The position numbers and the translations under genes are program-made. A model generated the notes under the pieces. That model was not told the origin of the DNA. It saw only the letters and a list, made by a program, of their open reading frames with translations, and ran no database searches. Shown in pieces: positions 46,936 to 55,871 of a DNA stretch of 64,000 nt. This DNA is from Micromonospora yasonensis (lineage in GTDB: Bacteria > Actinomycetota > Actinomycetes > Mycobacteriales > Micromonosporaceae), in assembly GCF_026013475.1 (NCBI RefSeq), contig NZ_JAPDPH010000002.1, positions 38,833 to 102,832 of the forward strand, written 5' to 3'. Position 1 is the first letter of the stretch, and each line of letters opens with the position of its first letter.

Positions 46936-47316
46936 TCAGCGGGGCCAGACGCTCGGGTCCAGCCGCATCGGCCACGGCTCGTCGACCTGCACCGGATCGT
47001 CCGGCCCGATGGTGCCGAGCAGGTCGTAGTGCACGCCCTTGACCAGTTCGTAGCGGTACACCACCGGTCCGAAGTCGCCCCGTTCCACTCGCCAGTAGTG
47101 GGGAATGCCGGCCTCGGCGTAGAGGGCAGGCTTGGTGAACCGGTCCTGCCGTCGGCTGTTCGGCGACTCGACCTCGACGACGAGTGCCACGTCCTCAGCC
47201 TGCGTCCACATGCCGTCCGGGATCTCGTAGCGGTTCCCGTCCTCCGGAAGGCCGGACAGGTCCTGCTCCTGCCACGGTCGCTCGGGTGGGCGCCATTCGT
47301 AGGTCGGCTGTGCCAT
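46936..47316 (-). CDS. Uma2 family endonuclease with internal deletion
   Basis: The 126-aa protein carries both ends of a Uma2 (DUF820) nuclease but not the middle. PEDGNRYEIPDGMW (residues 24-37) should be followed by about 60 residues including the DGxxxxP-type and PDLAV core. Here it runs straight into VALVVEVESPNSRRQDRFTK, then YAEAGIPHYWRVE. Normal members are about 185-195 aa. The reading frame is intact, but at least one catalytic Asp is lost, so it is probably inactive. AGGAGGTGG precedes the ATG at 47316; a longer upstream start is unnecessary. Confidence 0.75.
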   Translation of the reverse strand: MAQPTYEWRPPERPWQEQDLSGLPEDGNRYEIPDGMWTQAEDVALVVEVESPNSRRQDRFTKPALYAEAGIPHYWRVERGDFGPVVYRYELVKGVHYDLLGTIGPDDPVQVDEPWPMRLDPSVWPR

Positions 47317-47400
47317 CACGTCCACCTCCTCAGCACACGATAACGGCCGGGGCCGGCGTGGGCTTTCACCCACGCCGGCCCCGGGCCGCGTACTCCTCGC

Positions 47401-49956
47401 TCAGGCGCTCCGGGCGTCCTTCGCGCGGGCCCGCAGCGCGCGGACCACGCCGTCGCGGCCCTCGGCCACCAACCGGCGCAGCGGCGCCGGGTGCCCCTCC
47501 TGGGCCAGCCAGGCGTCGGTGGCCGTCACCGTGTCCTCCTCGACCAGGTACGCCGGGTAGGCGAGCTGGACGAACTCCTGCGCCGGCTCGCTGTCCCGCT
47601 GCGCCCAGATCTGGGCCACGGTGGCGAAGTACCGCTCCCGGTACGGCGCGGTGAGTTCCACCTGCGCCGGGTGGGTGAAGCCCTGCAGCAGCGCCCGGTT
47701 GCGCCAGTTCGGCAGCGCCTCGGGGCCGGTGAGCTCCGCCCACACCGCCGCCTTGTTCTCCGCGGTCGGCACCAGGGTGTGCGCGTACGCGGCCTCGCGC
47801 TCGCCGCTCGTGGTGCGGTCGTTCGCCAGTTCGGCCTCGACCTCCGCGGCGGTGGCCGCGCCGTTGGCCACCAGCGACTGGAGCACCGTCCAGCGCAGCT
47901 CGGTGTCCACGGTGAGCCCGGCGGGCACCTCGGTGCCGTCCAGCCAGCCGCGCAGCACCGCCAGGTCCTCTGCGGCGCGGGCCGCCGAGACGTACGCGCG
48001 GGCCCAGGCGAGCTGGAAGCCGCTGCCCGGCTCGGCCGCCGCGAGGGCGGCCCTGGCGGTACGGGCCAGCTCCGCCCAGCCGGTCGGGGCCCACGCCGGG
48101 TCGACGTAGAAGGTGAGCGTGGTGGTGGCCTGCCGCAGGGTGGCGGTGACCAGGTTGATGTCGGTCTCCGCCGGCAGCCCGGCCAGCACCAGGGCCACGT
48201 AGTCGCGGCCGGCGAGTTCGGCGTCCCGGGTCATGTCCCAGGCGGCGGTCCAGCACAGCGCCCGGGCCAGCGAGGAGTCGAAGCCGGAGATGTGCTGCAC
48301 CACCGTGGCCATCGACCGCTCGTCCAGCCGCAGCTTGGTGTACGTGAGGTCCTCGTCGTTGAGCAGCAGCACGTCGGCGGCGGGCTTGCCGTGCAGCGCG
48401 GACAGCTCGGTCAGCTCGCCGGTCACGTCCGCCTCGACCAGTTCCCGGCGGACCAGCCGGCCGTCGGTCAGGTCGTAGAGGCCCACGCCGATCCGGTGGG
48501 TACGCATCGTCGGGTGCCCGGAGGGCGCCTCCTGGCGGACCAGCACCCGCTCGTACGTGCCGTCGGCGCCGACGGTGACCTCGGGCCGCAGGGTGTTCAC
48601 CTGCGCGGTCTCCAGCCACTGCGCGGCGAACTTGCGCAACTCCCGGCCGGAGGCCGTCTCCAGCTCGGTCAGCAGGTCGTCGAAGGTGGCGTTGCCCCAG
48701 GCGTGCTTGCCGAAGTACGCCCGCAGGCCGGCCAGGAACGGCTCCTCGCCGACGTACGCGACGAGCTGCTTGAGCACGCTGGCGCCCTTGGCGTACGTGA
48801 TGCCGTCGAAGTTGACCTCGACCGCCTCCAGGTCCGGCATCTCGCAGTAGACCGGGTGGGTGGAGGAGAGCTGGTCCTGCCGGTAGCCCCAGTTCTTCCG
48901 GATCGACAGGAAGGTCGTCCACGCGTCGTGGAACCGGGTGGCGTGGGTGTTGCACCAGTGACTGGCCCACTCGGCGAACGACTCGTTCAGCCACAGGTCG
49001 TTCCACCAGCGCATGGTGACCAGGTCACCGAACCACATGTGGGCCAGCTCGTGCAGGATCGTGTTGGCGCGCTGCTCGTACTCGAAGTCGGTGACCTGGG
49101 AGCGGAAGATGTAGTGCGACTCGGCGTGCGTGACGCAGCCGAAGTTCTCCATCGCGCCGGCGTTGAAGTCCGGCACCCAGAGCTGGTCGTACTTGGGCAG
49201 CGGGTAGCGCACCTGGAACTTCTCGTGGAAGAAGTCGAAGCCCTGCTTGGTGATCAGGAAGAGGTCGTCCGCGTCCAGGTAGCGCGCCATCGAGGCCCGG
49301 CAGTACACACCGAGGTCGATGCCGTCGTGGCTGTCCCGCACCTCGTGGTACGGACCGGCGCAGAGCGCGGTGATGTAGGTGCTCATCCGCACCGACTCGG
49401 CGAAGTGGACGGTCTTCAGCCCCTCGCCGGCCGGCTCCTCCCGCTCCACCGGCATGTTGGAGACCACCCGCCAGTGGTCGGCGACGGTGGCGTGCCAGGT
49501 GTAGACGCTCTTCAGGTCGGGCTGGTCGAAGCAGGCGAACACGCGCTGCGCGTCCGCCGTCTCGAACTGGCTGTAGAGGTAGGCCTCGCCGTCCACCGGG
49601 TCGACCGTGCGGTGCAGTCCCTGGCCGCTGTTCGAGTACGCGAAGTCGGCGTCCACCACGAGGACGTTCTCGGCGGCCAGGTCGGTGAGGGTGAGGCCCT
49701 TCTCGGCCGACCAGCCGGCGAGGTCCACGGGCGCGCCGTTGAGCGTCGCGGAGCGCACCGACTCGGCGGCCGCCTCGATGAAGGTAGTGGCCCCCGGCTC
49801 GGTACAGCGGAACCGGACCTCGGTCACCGACCGGAACGTGCGGCCGGTGGCCTGCACGGCGGTGGACAGGTCAAGGCTGATGTCGTACCCGGTCACCTCG
49901 AGCAGGCGAGCCCGCTCGGTGGCCTCGACCTGGGTCAGGTTGCGCACTCCCGGCAC
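47401..49956 (-). CDS. pepN: Aminopeptidase N (M1)
   Basis: The 851-aa zinc metallopeptidase belongs to the actinobacterial PepN group. The exopeptidase motif FNAGAMENFG is near residue 265. The zinc site HELAHMWFGDLV near residue 305 is followed by WLNESFAEWAS with the third ligand Glu. The C-terminal ERAP1-like helical domain is complete. It is cytoplasmic and trims N-terminal residues. I start at the GTG at 49956 with GGAG 8 bp upstream; a longer start at 50058 adds a basic segment unlike homologues. Confidence 0.94.
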   Translation of the reverse strand: MPGVRNLTQVEATERARLLEVTGYDISLDLSTAVQATGRTFRSVTEVRFRCTEPGATTFIEAAAESVRSATLNGAPVDLAGWSAEKGLTLTDLAAENVLVVDADFAYSNSGQGLHRTVDPVDGEAYLYSQFETADAQRVFACFDQPDLKSVYTWHATVADHWRVVSNMPVEREEPAGEGLKTVHFAESVRMSTYITALCAGPYHEVRDSHDGIDLGVYCRASMARYLDADDLFLITKQGFDFFHEKFQVRYPLPKYDQLWVPDFNAGAMENFGCVTHAESHYIFRSQVTDFEYEQRANTILHELAHMWFGDLVTMRWWNDLWLNESFAEWASHWCNTHATRFHDAWTTFLSIRKNWGYRQDQLSSTHPVYCEMPDLEAVEVNFDGITYAKGASVLKQLVAYVGEEPFLAGLRAYFGKHAWGNATFDDLLTELETASGRELRKFAAQWLETAQVNTLRPEVTVGADGTYERVLVRQEAPSGHPTMRTHRIGVGLYDLTDGRLVRRELVEADVTGELTELSALHGKPAADVLLLNDEDLTYTKLRLDERSMATVVQHISGFDSSLARALCWTAAWDMTRDAELAGRDYVALVLAGLPAETDINLVTATLRQATTTLTFYVDPAWAPTGWAELARTARAALAAAEPGSGFQLAWARAYVSAARAAEDLAVLRGWLDGTEVPAGLTVDTELRWTVLQSLVANGAATAAEVEAELANDRTTSGEREAAYAHTLVPTAENKAAVWAELTGPEALPNWRNRALLQGFTHPAQVELTAPYRERYFATVAQIWAQRDSEPAQEFVQLAYPAYLVEEDTVTATDAWLAQEGHPAPLRRLVAEGRDGVVRALRARAKDARSA

Positions 49957-50174
49957 TGTTCGTCTCCATCCCACTCTGCTCGCCGCGCCCCGCGGCACCG
50001 GCCTCGCCGGCCCGCTCGTGACGGCCGGTCCGAAACCGAGTCTTCCATGCACGGACACCCTGCGGTGGCCGAGGTCACGCTCTCATTCCGCTGCCTGTCG
50101 ATCCCGGGCGGGGTGAGGATCGGAAGGGACAGCGCCGGGGCTCCGGCGCGCGGAAGTCGTGAAGGGATGACACC

Positions 50175-50798
50175 GTGACCGAACGTGTCGCCGTGGACAT
50201 GTGGTTCGACCCGCTGTGCCCGTGGGCGTGGATCACCTCCCGCTGGCTGCTGGAGGTCGAGCAGGTCCGGGACGTGGAGATCCGCTTCCACGTGATGAGC
50301 CTCTCCGTGCTCAACGAGGGGCGCGACCTGCCCGAGCAGTACCAGGACCTGATGACGAAGGGCTGGGGCCCGGTACGGGTCTGCATCGCCGTGGAGCAGG
50401 CGCACGGCGGGGAGACGCTGGCGAAGCTCTACACCGCCATGGGCACCCGGATCCACCTGGGCAAGGAGGAACTCGGCCGGAACATGGTGGTCGGCGCGCT
50501 GACCGACGTGGGCCTGGACCCGACGTTCGCCGACGCCGCCGACTCCACCGAGTACGACGAGGCGCTGCGGGCCAGCCACGAGGCCGGGATGCGGCCGGTC
50601 GGCACCGACGTGGGCACCCCGGTGATCCACGCCCCCGGTCCGGACGGCGGCAAGGTCGCCTTCTTCGGCCCGGTGATCACCCCGGCGCCGAAGGGCGAGG
50701 CCGCCGGCAAGCTCTGGGACGGCGTCCTGCTGGTCGCCGGCACCCCCGGCTTCTACGAGCTCAAGCGCACCCGCGAGCTGGGCCCCATCTTCGACTGA
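50175..50798 (+). CDS. DsbA-like mycothiol-dependent nitroreductase homologue (Rv2466c type) with CPWA motif
   Basis: The 207-aa thioredoxin-fold protein matches mycobacterial Rv2466c in length and along its sequence: MWFDPLCPWAWITSRWLLEV, FHVMSLSVLNE, DLPEQYQDLM, VGTPVIHA and KLWDGVLLVAGTPGFYELKR. Rv2466c has an active-site CPWC; here the second Cys is Ala (CPWA, residues 15-18). A mechanism using only the first Cys and mycothiol would remain possible. The GTG at 50175 follows GAAGGGATGACACC. It is divergent from pepN, and a dispersed repeat follows its stop. Confidence 0.88.
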   Translation: MTERVAVDMWFDPLCPWAWITSRWLLEVEQVRDVEIRFHVMSLSVLNEGRDLPEQYQDLMTKGWGPVRVCIAVEQAHGGETLAKLYTAMGTRIHLGKEELGRNMVVGALTDVGLDPTFADAADSTEYDEALRASHEAGMRPVGTDVGTPVIHAPGPDGGKVAFFGPVITPAPKGEAAGKLWDGVLLVAGTPGFYELKRTRELGPIFD

Positions 50799-50803
50799 GG
50801 TGC

Positions 50804-50858
50804 AAGGAAGGGCCCCTTGTTAACGCCTCCGGTAGAGCAGGGGCCCCCTCTTAACACC
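50804..50858 (+). repeat. Dispersed GGGCCC-type repeat, copy 2
   Basis: The unit begins AAGGAAGGGCCCC and includes TTAACGCCTCCGGTAGAGCA, then GGGGCCCCC and TTAAC. It begins 5 bp after the nitroreductase stop and has the orientation of that gene. It can fold through its complementary G- and C-blocks, so a terminator role is plausible. Confidence 0.75.
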
Positions 50859-50971
50859 CCGGAACCTCTGCGCCGCCCGGCGTGACCCGGGCGGCGCAGA
50901 GTTCGTTTGACCGGGTGTCCCAGCCGGCGGTCCGTCCAGGCCGCACCCCGGCAGCCTCTGGAGGCGTTCCC

Positions 50972-51343
50972 ATGGCCAAGCACCGCCGCACGTCCGACGA
51001 CGAGCCGCAGCCGGCGACCGAGGACTCCGGTGCGACGTACTGGTCCGTGGCCGAGGGCGACTGGCCGCAGGTCCGGCCCGCCCTGCCGGCCGAGATGGTC
51101 GACCTGCTGGCCCCGCCGATCGTGGTCGGGGTGGCCCGGGTGGTGGCCACCTCCCGGATCACCCCGCCGGCCGACGCGGGCGCGCCGGCCCGGACCCCCG
51201 GCCCGACCCGGTCCGCCACCTCGGGAGGCCGTCCGGCCCCGGGTGGCGCGACGACGGTACGCCTCGCCACCGGCGCCACCTCGCGTCCGCCCACCCTCGC
51301 GCCGGGTCGCCGTCCCGCCGCAGGCCGGCACCGCCCCGCCTGA
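50972..51343 (+). CDS. Hypothetical low-complexity protein
   Basis: The 123-aa protein starts at the ATG at 50972, 7 bp after GGAGG. Residues 1-60 contain a conserved-looking DSGATYWSVAEGDWPQVRP and a short hydrophobic LLAPPIVVGVARVVA. The remaining half is Pro/Arg/Thr-rich and likely disordered. There is no signal peptide. Nothing suggests a function. It is bracketed by two copies of the same dispersed repeat (50804-50858 and 51354-51406) in opposite orientation. Confidence 0.6.
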   Translation: MAKHRRTSDDEPQPATEDSGATYWSVAEGDWPQVRPALPAEMVDLLAPPIVVGVARVVATSRITPPADAGAPARTPGPTRSATSGGRPAPGGATTVRLATGATSRPPTLAPGRRPAAGRHRPA

Positions 51344-51353
51344 CTCGGACCAC

Positions 51354-51406
51354 GTTAATAAGGGGCCCCTGCTCTACCGGAGGCGTTAACAAGGGGCCCC
51401 TCCTTT
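51354..51406 (-). repeat. Dispersed GGGCCC-type repeat, copy 3
   Basis: The core CTGCTCTACCGGAGGCGTTA is identical to copy 1 and is the reverse complement of copy 2. It is flanked by AAGGGGCCCC blocks and GTTAAT/GTTAAC. It starts 10 bp after the stop of the 123-aa gene, in the opposite orientation to copy 2. Confidence 0.75.
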
Positions 51407-51471
51407 CATCTGGTGGACGCGGCGTGGGTCCGGCACCGGCCCGGCGGGGAACGCGGGTAGCGTCAGCGGGC

Positions 51472-52680
51472 ATGACGGTCGTGCATCCGATCGCCCGGGC
51501 CTGGATCACCACTGGCGGCACCGGCGCGCAGAACTACGACGAGTTCGCCGACGACGCGGAGATCACCGCCATCGTCGAGGCGAACCCGCACAGTGCCCTG
51601 GGCATCGAGATGCCCCACCGGGCGCCGGAGAGCCTCGGGAAGTCCTTCCTCGACGCGCTCCCCGATGCGGTGGCCCGCCTCGCCGAGGCCAAGGCGGACG
51701 GTAGCTACACCCCGGCCGAGCAGGTCGTGGTGCTCTACCGGATCAGCGCGCCGGGCGAGGAGAACGCGTACGGCCTCTTCGCCATGGTCGACACCGACCA
51801 GATCTCCACCCGGGCGGACGAGCCCGGCCTGGTGATCCGCAACGAGGACGTCTTCATCGCCAAGGTGCGGGAACGCGTCGCCCTCGCCGAGGCGCTCGGC
51901 CACCTGCTCTCGCCCGTACTCCTGCTGCAGACCGGCCGGGGCGACGAACTGCACGCCGCGCTCGCGGCGGCGACCGAGGCGGCCGGCGCGCCCGCCGCGA
52001 CCGACGTCGACCAGGCCGGGCGGACGCACGCCATCTGGCTGCTCGGCCCCGGCGCGGCGCAGGACGAGCTGACCGCCCTGGCCGGCGGCGGCGAGCTGGT
52101 GGTCGCGGACGGCAACCACCGCAGCCTGGCCGCGCAGACCGGCGGCTACCCGCGCTTCCTGTCGGTGATCACCACGCCGGCCTCGGTCGCCATCCAGCCC
52201 TACAACCGGCTGGTCAGCGAGCTGACCACCACCCCGGCCGAGCTGCTCGACCGGCTCCGCGCCGCCCGCGCGGAGATCACCCCGATCGACGGCCCGGTCG
52301 AGGTCCCGGCGACCGGCGGCGCCGTCCACCTCTACCTCGCCGGCCGGGGGTACGCGGTCACCCTGCCGCCCCTCGGCGGCGGCCGGCTGGAGAACCTGGA
52401 CCACGCGCTGGTCGAGCGGTTGCTGCTGCGGGACGCGCTCGGCCTCGACCCGGGCGACAAGCGGATCACGTACGTCGGCGGCGACTACCCGGCGAGCTGG
52501 CTCACCGGTGAGGTCGACGCCGGCCGGGCCGAGCTCGCGGTGCTGATCGCCCCGGTGACCGTGGACGACTTCGTCGCGGTCAACCTGGCCCGGGAGAAGA
52601 TGCCCCGCAAGAGCACCTGGTTCACCCCGAAGGCGCGGGCCGGCCTGGTCGTCGCCGAGCTGCCCCAGAAGATCCTGTGA
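51472..52680 (+). CDS. DUF1015 family protein
   Basis: The 402-aa protein is of the DUF1015 type, here with the actinobacterial N-terminus HPIARAWITTGGTGAQNYDE. The PHSALGIEMPHRAPES segment near residue 43 and the central VVADGNHRSLAAQTGGYPRF near residue 207 are family landmarks, with an Asp-Gly-Asn-His cluster that looks like an active or metal site. Recent work links some DUF1015 proteins to Ser/SerC-like kinase (SbnI) activity, but I cannot assign a substrate. The ATG at 51472 is the start. Confidence 0.75.
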   Translation: MTVVHPIARAWITTGGTGAQNYDEFADDAEITAIVEANPHSALGIEMPHRAPESLGKSFLDALPDAVARLAEAKADGSYTPAEQVVVLYRISAPGEENAYGLFAMVDTDQISTRADEPGLVIRNEDVFIAKVRERVALAEALGHLLSPVLLLQTGRGDELHAALAAATEAAGAPAATDVDQAGRTHAIWLLGPGAAQDELTALAGGGELVVADGNHRSLAAQTGGYPRFLSVITTPASVAIQPYNRLVSELTTTPAELLDRLRAARAEITPIDGPVEVPATGGAVHLYLAGRGYAVTLPPLGGGRLENLDHALVERLLLRDALGLDPGDKRITYVGGDYPASWLTGEVDAGRAELAVLIAPVTVDDFVAVNLAREKMPRKSTWFTPKARAGLVVAELPQKIL

Positions 52681-52744
52681 CGAATCCGCCTCCGTGCCGC
52701 CGCCCGCGCGCCGGCACGGCGGCGGGCCTGTCAGACTGCGCGGT

Positions 52745-53215
<471 letters not shown>

Positions 53216-53302
53216 CCGCGGCCCCCGCGCCGGCCTGCCACCCCGGCGCCCGGTGCCCGGCCGGCCCGCCCGACGACGGCCCGGCGGCGGGCCAGGCGGC
53301 GG

Positions 53303-53782
53303 TCAGCGCCCGGTGCGGGGCAGCTCGTCGCGGGGGATCCAGTTGCGGCGGACGATCACGACGCGGGCCTCGGCCTCGGCCAGGTCCGCGTCGGTCGGCC
53401 GGGCCGCGTCCCGGGCCCGCAGCGCGGCGGTCACGCTCACCTGGGACGACCCCGAGCCGACCAGCCCGCGTAGACCGCGCTCGCCCTCGTCGGGGGCGGG
53501 GCCCGCGCGGCGGACCCGGACCTCTGACGGCTCCAGCTCGGCGCGTCTGACGCCACGCCGCGACCTGGAGCCGTCGTCCGACGATTCCAGGTCGGCGCGT
53601 CTGGTGCCATGCGGCGACCTGGAGTCGTCGTCGTGCACCGCGGACGTGGTCACGCTCGGCCCGTCCACGAAGGGGCCGGCGGGCTCCTGCCGGCTGGCCC
53701 GCCCGGCGGCGCCTTCGCCGTCCGGCGCCCCGCCCTGCCCGTGGTGCCGCAGTCGCCGTCGGCGTCGCTCCGCATCACCCAT
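53303..53782 (-). CDS. Hypothetical protein containing two dispersed-repeat insertions
   Basis: The 159-aa protein is Arg/Asp/Gly-rich with no recognised domain. Its middle consists of two peptide copies, DDSRSPHGTRRADLESS and DDGSRSRRGVRRAELEPS, encoded by two adjacent copies of the 40-bp hairpin repeat plus short spacers (53531-53570 and 53585-53624). The C-terminus VIVRRNWIPRDELPRTGR may be the conserved part. ATG at 53782 or GTG at 53785 can start it. A real gene is likely but not certain. Confidence 0.5.
   Translation of the reverse strand: MGDAERRRRRLRHHGQGGAPDGEGAAGRASRQEPAGPFVDGPSVTTSAVHDDDSRSPHGTRRADLESSDDGSRSRRGVRRAELEPSEVRVRRAGPAPDEGERGLRGLVGSGSSQVSVTAALRARDAARPTDADLAEAEARVVIVRRNWIPRDELPRTGR
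53531..53570 (+). repeat. Dispersed 40-bp hairpin repeat, copy 2
   Basis: The unit matches copy 1 (16099-16138) at 39 of 40 positions by eye, the difference being one A for G. It begins CTCCAGCTCGGCGCGTCTGA and ends CGACCTGGAG. It lies inside the hypothetical gene on the opposite strand. Confidence 0.8.
53585..53624 (+). repeat. Dispersed 40-bp hairpin repeat, copy 3
   Basis: A more diverged unit, starting TTCCAGGTCGGCGCGTCTGG and ending CGACCTGGAG, 14 bp after copy 2. Spacing from copy 2 (54 bp start to start) keeps the reading frame on the minus strand. Confidence 0.75.
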
Positions 53783-53839
53783 CACCCGACCGTACCGCCC
53801 CGGCCGCCGGGCCGGCCCCCGCCGGCCCGTGCGGCCAGG

Positions 53840-55057
53840 TCAGAAGACCTCCATGGGGGCGGGGGCGCGGTGCCAACCGAAGGCGGTGGCGGTCGCGGCG
53901 ACCGTGCCGGGAACGAGTTCGCGTACGTGGCCGGCGGTGGCGAGCGCGGCCAGGCCGGCGCCGCCGAGGTAGAGCGCGCCGAGGGCGCGTACGTCGCAGG
54001 CGAGCTGGGCCGGGGCGGTGGTGGCGACGCACTCGGCGCCGGCTGCCCCACCGACCAGCCGCCACCGGCCGGTGTTCTCCGGCAGCAGGTCGTCGGTCAC
54101 CTCGACCACCACGTCGACGTCGGTCGCGTACCGGCGGGCGGCCAGCGCGGCGGGCACGTCGACCACGCGTACCCAGAGCGCGTCGGCGAGCTGGGCGGCC
54201 AGCCTGCGTGGCTCGTTCACCAGCCAGAACAGCGGCTCGTCCACGGCCGCCTGGAACGACACTCGCCGGGTCAGGTCGATCGAGAGCAGCAACCGCCACA
54301 GCGCCCGGTACGCCTCCGGCGTCGCGGCGACCACCTCGTCGACCCGCACCTCGCCCCGCGGGCCCTGCCGGTCCCAGTCCTCCTTCGTCCGGTACAGCGC
54401 GTACCCGTCGACGCCCGCCGCGCCCTCGTGCAGCAGGACCTGCCGCTCGGTCGCCCCGCCGCGCAGGCTCTTGACGTCGGCGAGCACGTACGCCCACCAG
54501 CGCTCGTCCCGGCTCGACCAGCCGGGCCGGTCCGCGCGCACCCGGTCGTACAGCCGGGCCAGCTCGGCCCGGTGCGCGACCGGGCGGTCCAGGCGGAGCC
54601 TGCCCCCGGCGGCGGCCGGTTCCGGCAGCCGCAACTCGGCGGTCCCGCACTGGACGGCGTAGCGCTGGGCGGCGAGCCCGTAGCCGAAGCGGGGGTAGAT
54701 CCGGCCCTCGCTGGCCCAGAGCACCGCCACCGGCTCCCGGCCGGCGTCCCGGATCTCCCGGAGTTGCCGCCGCATCAGGGCGGTGAGCAGCCCCCGCCGG
54801 CGGTGCGTGGGGAGGACCGAGACCATCGTCACGTGTGCGGCCGGCACGCTCGCGCCGGGCACCTGGAGATCCCGGGTGAACGCGGCGGCGTGCGCCACCC
54901 CCACCCCGCCGTCCCGGACCAGCAGGGCGCGCCCGGGCTCGAACACCCCGCGCTCGATCTCCCGCAGTTCGGGGTCGGGTTCCTCATGGAAGGCGAGCGC
55001 GAGCAGCGCGGCGATCTCGTCGAAGTCCTCGGCGCGGGGCACGATCAGGTCCGTCAT
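53840..55057 (-). CDS. Eis-like GNAT acetyltransferase
   Basis: The 405-aa protein has the Eis layout: two GNAT folds and a sterol-carrier-like C-terminal domain. The acetyl-CoA loop VTMVSVLPTHRRRGLLTALM near residue 75 and the conserved Tyr in ASEGRIYPRFGYGLA near residue 115 are present. It ends with Phe (APMEVF), so the C-terminal carboxylate used in catalysis by Eis is preserved. Mycobacterial Eis acetylates aminoglycosides and other amines; the substrate here is unknown. The ATG at 55057 is chosen. Confidence 0.88.
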   Translation of the reverse strand: MTDLIVPRAEDFDEIAALLALAFHEEPDPELREIERGVFEPGRALLVRDGGVGVAHAAAFTRDLQVPGASVPAAHVTMVSVLPTHRRRGLLTALMRRQLREIRDAGREPVAVLWASEGRIYPRFGYGLAAQRYAVQCGTAELRLPEPAAAGGRLRLDRPVAHRAELARLYDRVRADRPGWSSRDERWWAYVLADVKSLRGGATERQVLLHEGAAGVDGYALYRTKEDWDRQGPRGEVRVDEVVAATPEAYRALWRLLLSIDLTRRVSFQAAVDEPLFWLVNEPRRLAAQLADALWVRVVDVPAALAARRYATDVDVVVEVTDDLLPENTGRWRLVGGAAGAECVATTAPAQLACDVRALGALYLGGAGLAALATAGHVRELVPGTVAATATAFGWHRAPAPMEVF

Positions 55058-55156
55058 CGGATGTGTGTAGCCCATCACGTCCGGGGTCGGCGACCGATTT
55101 GCCGGCTCGCTACCCTCGGAACCATGGCCGGCGTCGGTCAAGGGGGAGGACACGAG

Positions 55157-55693
55157 ATGGCGGACCAGACACAGCCGTGGGCCGAGCAGACCGTGGAGGT
55201 GCCGCCCCGGCCCGGTGCCGGGGTGGTGCCGCCGCAGCGGGACGGGTTCCAGCGCGGGGTGGCCCAGGTCGGGCAGCGCCGAACGCCCCGGACCGAGCAG
55301 TTCGGCACCGTCGACCCGGCCAACTGGGCGCACGACTCCGCCCCGCGCCGGCCGGTGAGCTGGCACCTGGCGCAGCTGCGCCGGGGCGGCGAGTGGAGCG
55401 CCGCCAGCGGGCTCTTCGCCTTCGTCTGCTGGGGCATCTGGGCGATCTCCGGTCGCGGGGACCTGACCGCTCCGCTGCTCACCTTCGTGCTCAGCCTGCT
55501 CACCGCGGTCGGCCTCTTCGCGCTCGCCCGCATGCTCGGCCGGATCGTCTGGGAACGGCAACTCGGCCGGGTCCGCCGGACCGCCCGCGGCGCGCACCTG
55601 CTGACCGCGGTCTTCCTGGCCGGGGTGGGGGTGGCCTACCTGCAGCAGACCGAGTGGGTGGTGACCGCCTGGAACTGGGTGACCGGCAACTGA
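55157..55693 (+). CDS. Conserved membrane protein, hypothetical
   Basis: The 178-aa protein has a polar Pro/Arg/Gln-rich N-terminus (residues 1-75), then three hydrophobic helices: GLFAFVCWGIWAIS, LLTFVLSLLTAVGLFALARM and HLLTAVFLAGVGVAYL. It ends WVVTAWNWVTGN. GGGGGAGG precedes the ATG at 55157, which is preferred over an ATG 12 codons upstream. There is no recognised domain. It is divergent from the Eis-like gene and convergent with the damaged Hsp70/PQQ gene. Confidence 0.65.
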   Translation: MADQTQPWAEQTVEVPPRPGAGVVPPQRDGFQRGVAQVGQRRTPRTEQFGTVDPANWAHDSAPRRPVSWHLAQLRRGGEWSAASGLFAFVCWGIWAISGRGDLTAPLLTFVLSLLTAVGLFALARMLGRIVWERQLGRVRRTARGAHLLTAVFLAGVGVAYLQQTEWVVTAWNWVTGN

Positions 55694-55871
55694 TCCTCGT
55701 GGCCGCGGGCGGGTCGGCGGTCCGCCGCCCGCCCGCGCGCCCGGTCGCGGTACGCCGCGACGCCGGTCGTAACTCCACCAGGACGGGGGTGGCATTACCC
55801 CGCCCGGCCCGGATCATCCCTCGCCGGCGGCGCCGGCGGTCTCCGCGACCTCGACGCCGCCCGGCGCTGAC

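Noticed and set aside
50804..51406. Composite transposon flanked by inverted repeats
   Set aside because: The two inverted units bracket a small non-transposase gene, there is no target duplication visible, and a third unit occurs alone elsewhere.
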